Source: Crocodylus rhombifer (lineage: Eukaryota > Chordata > Crocodylia > Crocodylidae). From it: a stretch of 64,000 nucleotides of DNA. The translations under genes and the position numbers were made by a program. The notes beneath the pieces were generated by a model that saw nothing but the letters and a program-made list of their open reading frames with translations, did not search any database and was not told the DNA's origin. The stretch lies in assembly GCA_038503035.1 (NCBI GenBank), contig JAVSML010025178.1, forward strand, positions 79,665-143,664, in the 5' to 3' direction. Shown piece after piece: positions 56,701-64,000 of this stretch. Position 1 is the first letter of the stretch. Each line of letters opens with the position of its first letter.

Positions 56701-58189
56701 AGAGGCGCCTGCAGAAGAACGTGGGGATTCTGAAATTGTTCTTCCCTTTCCCCAGGTCTCACTGCAGCTTCAGAGGATGCTACCCTGAACATGGAAATGC
56801 TGGGGTGTTGTCAGTACCAGGAGCCAGGAGAATGGGCAGGGAGGGCTCCAGGGTCTGGCAGAGACCACCAGGGCCCTTCGGTCCTACAGCAGCCATCCGG
56901 ACCCTGCTGGGTAGTGGTCCTCATCCCTTCTTCCCAATGGCGGCTCTATGGCCTCCTCTGTAGTGAGCTGGCAAGTCACACTGCAGCGGCTGCCATGGCA
57001 GTTGGCACTCTCTCCTTACTGACAGCCTCACAAGGGAAGCCAAAAACCAAATGGACCAAAGTTCAAGCCCTCCCCTGCCTCCAAAGCAGGCCTGAGTGGG
57101 GCCTGCGCAAGGCAAGATCAAGAGAACATGGGACACTGTCAGGGCTGCCACATTGCCCTCCATCATGGCACCTTCTCCCTTCCCCAGTGTGCAGCAGATG
57201 AAACTAGTGCTAACGGACCCTGCTTGCCTGTGGTGAGATACTAGAGGTGGAGATACAGGACCTGGCCCTGTACTCTGTGACTCTAAGCGCAGACATCAGT
57301 GGAAGTGTAGTAGAGTAAAGCTCAGCATGTAACCAAATGGAGAAAATGGGCCTATGTGCCCTAAGCCAACCCTATAATCATGCTGCAGAGATCACCCTAC
57401 TGCTTCATCCTGATCTTGAGGTTGGGATGCACTGGAGCCTCTTCCCACACAGACCCTAGCTGTTCCTTTAAGCAACTTGTATCTGTCATCCTGGCCCTTT
57501 CAGTAGTTGGCAGGGAAAGACCTGAAGATGCCAGCTGAATGCCTGGTGACATTTTGAAACAGGCCTTCTCATTATTGGTGTGCTTGCTGCCAGTGAGATT
57601 ATTTGAAGGTGTTGATCTTGCCCGATGAGTTTTCCCAGTCATCACTCCTCAGCCAGTGCTTTGTCTTGGACTGATCTGGGCTTTGCGGTGCCACCCAGGA
57701 CAGAGGTGGGCAGAAGATCCCTTTGACTGGAATGTCTCCTGGATAGCACAGGGAAAAGCACCTGATCATTGCCACAGGGACTGGATGGACAGTCCCAGTG
57801 AGGCCTGGTCCAGGAGCTGAAGTGCTTCTGGAAAGGGAGCACAATCAGCTACTTTGGACTGTGCACCACCACCACATGTGGCACAGATCCCTTGTGCATG
57901 TAGGCTACAGTGGCTCAGACTCAAACCTGGGTCCCCAAGAGGAGAGCAGATCTGCTAATTTTGCTTCAAGACAGACACAGCTGAGTGCTGGAGCTGAGCT
58001 GGGACCTTTCTCAATTGAAAAGGTTCAATTAAACTCTTTTGGCTTGGAGTCCAAAAGTGTACAGCTATTCCTGGCAATGAAAGACATGAGCAGAGAAAAT
58101 GAGGAAGCTGCACTGGAAAACATTCTGCAGAGCACATTCCTGCATTGGCTGCTAAGGGGACAACATACATGGGACCCCGATGGGACATC

Positions 58190-58824
58190 GTGTCTACAGC
58201 TCCAACAAAGGTCATTGCAAGACCCCGGCACAGCTTTACGAGCACTTGCGGTGCTCTGGTGCGGTGCCTGATGACTGGAAAAGGGCCAGTGTGGTCCCCA
58301 TTTTCAAAAAAGGGAGGAAGGAGGACCCAGGAAACTATAGGCCCGTTAGTCTTACCTCGGTCCTGGGGAAGCTCTTTGAGAAAATTATCCAGGAGCACAT
58401 CTGCGAGGAGCCAGCAGGGGAGTGTATGGTTAGGGGCAACCAACATGGGTTCATTAGAGGCAGGTCCTGTCAGATCAACCTGGTGGCCTTCTACAACCAG
58501 GTCACAATAGCCTTAGATGCAGGTGTTGCAGTGGATGTAGTTTTCCTGGACTTTAGGAAGGCCTTCAACACTGTCTCTCACACCATCCTCATTAAAAAAT
58601 TAGGCATCTGTGGTGTTGATGCCTACACAGTCAGATGGGTCTCCAGTTGGCTGGAGGGCCACACCCAGAGAGTGGTGGTGGACAGGTCATTTTCGACTTG
58701 GAGGGATGTGGGCAGTGGGGTTCCCCAGGGGTCAGTCCTCAGGCCCACACTGTTCAACATCTTCATTGGCAATTTGGATGAAGGGGTGAAAGGCACCTTG
58801 GTTCAAGTGTGCAGATCACACTAG
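58190..58824 (+). pseudogene. CR1 reverse transcriptase fragment (motifs 0-B')
   Basis: The open frame holds fingers and palm to [16 protein letters not shown], then goes out of frame just before motif C. The first catalytic Asp (LDF) is kept; the KAFD Asp is Asn. Confidence 0.85.
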
Positions 58825-59695
58825 GATGTGGGGAGAAGTAGGCACACTAGAAGAGAGGGACAACCTACAACTAGATCTTGACAGGTTGTGGAGGTGGGTG
58901 GATGAGAATAGGATGGGTTTCAATACAGACAAGTGCAAGGTGTTGCTCCTGGGGACAAAGAACCAGCAGCATACCGACAGGCTGGGGAACTCCCTTCTCG
59001 TCAGCACAGAGGGATCTTGGAATCACTATTGATTCCAAGATGAACATGGGCTGGCAGTGTGGGGACATGGTCAGGAAGGCTAACTGCACTTTGTCATGCA
59101 TCCATAGATGCATCACAAGCAGATCCAAGGAGGTGATCCTCCCCCTCTATGAGGCACTGGTCAGGCCGCAGCTGGAGTACTGTGTCCAGCTTTGAGTGTC
59201 GCACTTCAGGAGGGATGTGGACAACATGGAGAGGGTCCAGAGGAGGGCCACTCACATGATCAGGGGGCAGCAGGGCAGGCCCTACGAGGAGAGGCTATGA
59301 GACCTGAACCTGTTCAGCCTCCACAAGAGAAGGCTGAGAGGGGATCTGGTGGCCGTCTACGAACTGGCCAAGGGGGACCAGCAGGCAATGGCAGAGTTCC
59401 TGTTCCCCCGAGCACTACTGGGAGTAACAACGAACAACGGCCATAAGTTGACTGAGAGTAGATTTAGGCTAGATATCAGGAGGCACTACTTCACTGTCAG
59501 GGCGGCTAGGATCTGGAACCAACTTCCAAGGGAAGTGGTGCTGGATCCTACCCTGGGGGTTTTCAAAAGGAGGCTAGACAGCCACCTAGCTGGGGTCATT
59601 TGACCCCAGCATCCTTTCCTGCCCATGGCAGGGGGTTGGACTAGATGATCTGCTTAGGTCCCTTCCGACCCTACCAACTATGAAACTATGAAAGC
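58190..59695 (+). mobile_element. CR1 LINE, RT region to 3' end
   Basis: A 5'-truncated CR1 of another subfamily. Its frames encode [40 protein letters not shown], motif [28 protein letters not shown], and after a frameshift near 58803 a motif C reading CADHTRMWG in place of FADDTKLWG. Later frames reach LDSHLAGVI and stop at 59603. The tail is ACTAGATGATCTGCTTAGGT then ACTATGAAACTATGAAAG. Several frameshifts and the loss of one catalytic Asp make it inactive. Confidence 0.9.
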
Positions 59696-60060
59696 CAGAA
59701 GAAAGTCTCTCTGAATCTCTCTGAATATCTAACACGTTTCCTGGCTCATCCCTCCACCAGACAGAGGCTGCCCAGTAGACTGCTTTGTAACTTTAAGAAC
59801 CAACTTTAGGAATTTTAGAAAAAAAAAAATTTACTATAGCGGACAAGGTCTTTCCTAGGATTTTTTTTCAGAAGAAATGCATATGGGAGATCTCAAAAAA
59901 ATCAAACTGTACATCAAACCAAAGCTCATTCCTGCATTGTTGTCCCCTTAGGAACCAATGCAAGAATGAGCTTTGGTCTGGCTCCAGTGCCAAGGAGCCA
60001 GAATAGATGGCAAAAACATCAGCCAGGCTAAATTACATAAAGAAAGATGACAACCAAGTT

Positions 60061-60079
60061 AAAAAAAAAAAAAAAAAAA
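60061..60079. repeat. poly(A) run
   Basis: Nineteen consecutive A bases; possibly the tail of an unrecognised retroposon. Confidence 0.7.
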
Positions 60080-60364
60080 TGAAGCGACAGTTGAGGGAGC
60101 ACAGGCACATGATGGAAAGACCTCTCCTGGAGTTAAACTGCTTGTCATTATCCACTCATCAGTACCCAACTCTCTCCCAGGAAGCTGTTATGGTTATTAT
60201 TGTTATTATTGCTCATTATCTGAAACACCAGCTAAAATCCCAAATGTCCCAGCTAAAATCAGGGCTGTATTATGTGAAGCTGTGAACAGAGATGTAGCAA
60301 GAGACAACCCCTGTCCCAAAGAGTTTCTTTTGTATTTAGATAGGAGAAAGGGCAGGAAGGAGAA

Positions 60365-60440
60365 GTACTGGGAGGGGAAATGACTTACTTGTCCAAGGTC
60401 ACAGAGGATCTGTTCCCAGCTCTGCTACTTACTTACATAC
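60365..60440 (+). repeat. MIR/CORE-SINE relic
   Basis: GGGAAATGACTTACTTGTCC followed by AAGGTCACAGAGGATCTG matches the MIR segment 'gtgacttgcccaaggtcacacagc'. Confidence 0.6.
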
Positions 60441-60559
60441 GTACCCAAGCCACAGTCTGACATCCTAGCTCCTGGTCCACTCTGCCAGTGCCCTTCTCTC
60501 AGAAAAACATGCTGAAGTGGCCTGAGCACAGGTTGAAGGGTTGGATACTGCTTAGATCA

Positions 60560-60650
60560 GTCCTGGCTCTGGCATTTGGTTTCCTTCTGAGCCATGGCAA
60601 ATCACTTCCCCCAGGGGTCTGATTCCCTGTTACCCTACTCCACTTTCACC
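60560..60650 (-). repeat. MIR relic, reverse
   Basis: CCTGGCTCTGGCATTTGGTT followed by GGCAAATCACTTCCCCC resembles the reverse-oriented MIR core. Confidence 0.45.
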
Positions 60651-60892
60651 AACGCATAGCAGCTATGAAATGGCACGGCCAGAACCAGTGGAGAATGCCG
60701 ACTCCTCTGCTCCTTTCTTCTAGTCCCGCCAAAATGACATGAGAGCCCAGTAACCTCGAAATAGATTCAACAGGAGGAAAAGCAAGTTAGGCCCTTACTA
60801 GTCCTGTCTCATATCAGCACTCATATCAGTGCTGTGGAGGTGAGAAGGCACAGAACAGTGGATGAGGGAGGAGGAGGTAGATGGGTTTAGAT

Positions 60893-61079
60893 TGGGGTGG
60901 GCAAAATGCGGTTTGGGGCCAGATGCGGCCTGCATCTATCTATTCTATCCAGCCCGCGGGGCCCCTAAAAAATTTAGAAAATTAATATTTATCTGCCCTG
61001 GGCTGCCTGTCATGTGGCCCTCAATGGCTTGCCAAAACTCAGTAAGAGGGCCTCTGCCCAAAATAATTGCCCACCCCTG
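60893..61079 (-). mobile_element. hAT MITE, 187 bp (copy 2)
   Basis: It starts TGGGGTGGGCAAAATGCGG and ends AATAATTGCCCACCCCTG, the reverse orientation of the copy at 10701-10885. An identical 8-bp target-site duplication, GTTTAGAT, flanks it (60885-60892 and 61080-61087). Confidence 0.88.
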
Positions 61080-61089
61080 GTTTAGATGC

Positions 61090-62275
61090 CATGTGTTTGC
61101 AAGGAGTTTTCCTGTAGTTCTCCTCCAGCCAAATTACAATGAGGGAAAATCCCTTCCCAACCAGTGTCCCAGAGCATGGATGGCAGCTGGAGGATTCATA
61201 TGTCAGCTCCAGAACTGCAACTCACACATGGGGTCCAGAAATCAAGATGCAGACCTGAAGCAGGAGGCTTGGTTCAGGGATGGTTCTCTCACAGCTCCAT
61301 GATGCTGGCCTGTTAAGGCCAGTGGGTGGAGGCAACTCAGTCCTGGCATTAAGCAATTTGATCCAGAGTAACTGGAGTCAGTGGCCAGAAAATGCTTCCT
61401 GCCACCGGCCTGGACAACTGACAATAAAAGGAGTCTACCCCCCTCTCTGTGGTCCTGTGACATTGGATGATTTATAAAGAACACTTTTCCTCTTTAGTTC
61501 AGTGAACCAGTGGAGCTCAGAGGGGAAGGATTTGCTGAGCTTTTAAATTCAAGCTATTCACAAATCTTTTGAAAGCAAATAGCTCTGATGGAAGGGGCTG
61601 GATTCCCAGCCCTAAAATCCAAATGCCTCTCCCTTGCCAGAGAGAAGCTGCAGTATGAGGAGGGACCTGAGGCTCCCTCACAGAATGCCTCCTACCAAAG
61701 TGACAGGGAGAGACTCCATCCTCCCTCATGGACAGCATCAGGCAGGTGAATTGTGGAGTTTTGTCCTACAAAGCTGCAGGTATCAGCCATCACAGGATGA
61801 AGGACACCAGACTATGTTCTTCTGTGACATGGCAGCTAGTGGCCCAGTGCCTGCCTTGGGTTAGCCAGCCACACGTCACCCAAACTGTAGGCGAAAGAAA
61901 ACACAGGGAAAAGACAGGGTCTTATTCTTTGACTGGTACCTGAAGCAGCTGGTGCAAATCCCATTGTCCTAATGGATCTACACTGGGATGAAGCTTGTCC
62001 TATCAGCCTTGTGGGTTCCATGCAGCAATCCCATAACCAGATGGATCTCTTCTGAGGCAGCACTGGGACTTCCTTATAGTTAAGGAGTCTTTAGGGCAGG
62101 GATCATGCCCTTCCCTTGGTCTGTAAAATGTTCAGCAGCAGTGGCCCCTCTATAAATAATCATGAGGCATCACTTTGGCCCAGTTCTGGAATCTATGGCA
62201 GCGGAACCAGCAACTCAGATGGAAGCAGGATTCAGGTAACTGTGAGATTTAGCACAGAATTTTTCTGAGCTTCAT
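61090..62275. other. intergenic, no gene seen
   Basis: No recognised coding exon or repeat. Confidence 0.4.
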
Positions 62276-62277
62276 TT

Positions 62278-62440
62278 TACTGTATGGAGTCATTGTGCTA
62301 CATTATATTGGATTCTATTCTCTGGTGCAGTATTGTATTGTACCATGCTGAATCACATTACACTTGTAGCATTGTATTGTCCTTTATTGTGTAGCCACAC
62401 ATTGTACCACATTTTATTGTATTGTGCTGGACTTTTGGGC
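62278..62440. repeat. degenerate ATTGT-rich region
   Basis: ATTGTATTGT, ATTGTACC and ACATTATATTGG-like words recur over about 160 bp, like a decayed pentanucleotide or minisatellite array. Confidence 0.5.
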
Positions 62441-62451
62441 ATTGCAATGTT

Positions 62452-62512
62452 GGGCATTAGACGGTCATAATGGTCTCTCCTGGCCCTATAATCTGGGAAT
62501 CTCTAAATGCGC
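62452..62512 (+). mobile_element. CR1-like 3' tail fragment
   Basis: GCATTAGACGGTCATAATGG followed by TCTCTCCTGGCCCTATAATC and AATCTCTAAAT resembles the tail of older CR1 subfamilies. Confidence 0.5.
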
Positions 62513-62519
62513 CATGCTC

Positions 62520-63640
62520 CATGACTGGCCAGCTTGTCACTAACATCTGCCTTCATACTGAAATATCTGTCTACCATAAAAGGCAGATGGATCAAAGGGA
62601 TCTGTAATGATTGGCAGCAAACAACTGACAACCCAGGTGCCCACTAAACTTTGTTTTCTGCTGCAGCTCTGTAGAAGTCAGTGGGCCAGTTCAACCCTTG
62701 GGAAAACATGTTCAAGTCCAGTTGAATGGGAGTGATGCTGCTGATTTGGTTGGAGTATCAGGGTTTCTCTCTGTTTCTAAGACTTTTCATACCACATGCT
62801 TCTCTAAAGCCAAGATGAGTCCAATCGCAAGTCACTTTTCTTGATCCTTGGTTATTCTCTTTACTTTTTGAAGCCCCAGGCAGCTGGTCTCTCCTACTCT
62901 TTCCTTTTTTTGCAGAGGCCACATTGCAAGCATTAGTCTTTCCTGTCCTCTGTCCCTCAGATCATTAACTAACTACACGATTTTCCCCCCTCCAGTTGAA
63001 TGCAGCAGACTAATGGAATCAAAGAGGCATTTCAGTGACTCAGACGTTTCCCATTGCCCTATTCCAGCATCCTCTACTCTTAACGCCGAGAGCTTTTCAC
63101 GTCCTATTTGGAACTGATAGGAAGCCCTTTCATTGTTTCACTACATGGATATTAACACTGATGAAGGAAATGCTCCATCTGATAACAGAACCGTTGAAAA
63201 GAGCACCATTTCCAAATGAGCAAACTCAGAGACAGTGGATTCCTGCTGCTCACACCAGCTTCAACCACAGTTGCCTGGACAAGACACAGCACTCTTGCCA
63301 CCCACACTCTTCTGGAATTCACCTCTCTTTGGGGCTCTGCAGGAAAAGGGGCTTTTCCCTGCTGTAGGAATGTGGTATCAATTCATATTACTCTTCAGAC
63401 ACTGACACAGTCCATCATGTAACATCTTAAAAACAAAGGAGAACAGCTGTGATCAGCTCACAGACCATGAATCTGCACCAGTGATGGCATCAGTACATAG
63501 GTTTCTGGCTGGACAAGCTGAGGAGTGTGCAGTGCTGCTGGGAGAAGAGGTTTGCCGATCCATGATTCTCCCCACACATGTTTCCAGGCTTCAGGTGCTT
63601 ATAAATGCTATCTCAAGCCATTTAGCTTGTATGTCTTCCA
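62520..63640. other. intergenic, no gene seen
   Basis: Only chance frames. Confidence 0.4.
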
Positions 63641-63649
63641 TGCAAGGAA

Positions 63650-63775
63650 CATAAAGTATCTTGCAAGCTTCAATTAATTAATCCTCACAGCCCCTCCTGC
63701 TGAGTGGGTAAGTTCATTAACCTTGTTTCACAAAGAGACAAATGGCAGCACCAAGGCAGGAAGACACTGCTGGAG
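63650..63775 (+). repeat. MIR/CORE-SINE relic
   Basis: AATTAATTAATCCTCACAGC, GAGTGGGTAAGTTCATTAAC and CACAAAGAGACAAATGGCAG follow the order of the MIR core ('taatcctcacaac ... ggtaggta ... cccattttacagatgg'). Confidence 0.55.
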
Positions 63776-64000
63776 ATTACACAGGGAGTCATTTGTGCGC
63801 CCCCTCCCAGAGGAGATCACTGCCTTTCCCAAGTTTCCATACAGCTTTCACCTTCCCTGATCAATAGTGGACTTGTTCCAGGAAAGGGCCCCAACTGACT
63901 GCAGGTGCACTGTTTAGCTGTTCACACACAAGATGCACATGACCAGCATGGGGCTGTGCTCAGGTGATGCCCCATCTAAGCCCCAGAACATGCCACTCAT

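Overview
The window is vertebrate nuclear DNA, almost certainly from a sauropsid and most like a crocodilian or turtle. One host gene with long introns carries a CpG-island promoter. The repeats are CR1 LINEs (some with long, little-decayed reading frames), hAT-type MITEs with 8-bp target-site duplications, MIR/CORE-SINE relics and a Tx1-like LINE fragment. Nothing prokaryotic is present, and almost all short open frames are chance or transposon-derived.

Layout. 1-5040: intergenic, with a 312-bp hAT MITE (727-1038), a 1.36-kb foldback hAT element (1247-2607) and short dispersed repeats. 5040-5660: CpG-island promoter with three YY1 motifs spaced exactly 31 bp apart, plus GC boxes and two NRF1 palindromes in intron 1. 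5219-14877 (+): complete RPN1 (ribophorin I, oligosaccharyltransferase subunit), ten coding exons joining in frame to 596 codons; the 3' UTR runs to about 15.39 kb. 15.4-22.2 kb: intergenic, with a CTCF-like motif, an old CR1 split by a hAT element, and a young CR1 3' fragment. 22227-29523 (-): fibrinogen-domain gene whose two visible splice junctions are in frame but whose C-terminus has stops and a frameshift; called a probable pseudogene. 31.1-34.6 kb (+): nearly full-length CR1 with ORF1 esterase and ORF2 endonuclease but an internal deletion in the reverse transcriptase. 34.6-64 kb: gene desert with CR1 fragments (44.0-44.75 kb minus; 58.2-59.7 kb plus), a Tx1-like LINE 3' end with an inverted 5' part (48.16-49.09 kb), a duplicated 75-bp segment (49.9 and 51.5 kb), MIR relics, a hAT MITE with perfect target-site duplication (60893-61079), and a CpG-enriched stretch with a well-spliced candidate exon (56386-56586).

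The only confident protein-coding host gene is RPN1. In mammals the DNA 3' of RPN1 leads to GATA2 and holds its distal haematopoietic enhancer, so the long desert here may be regulatory; that is synteny-based inference. I found no evidence of a new multi-gene system.
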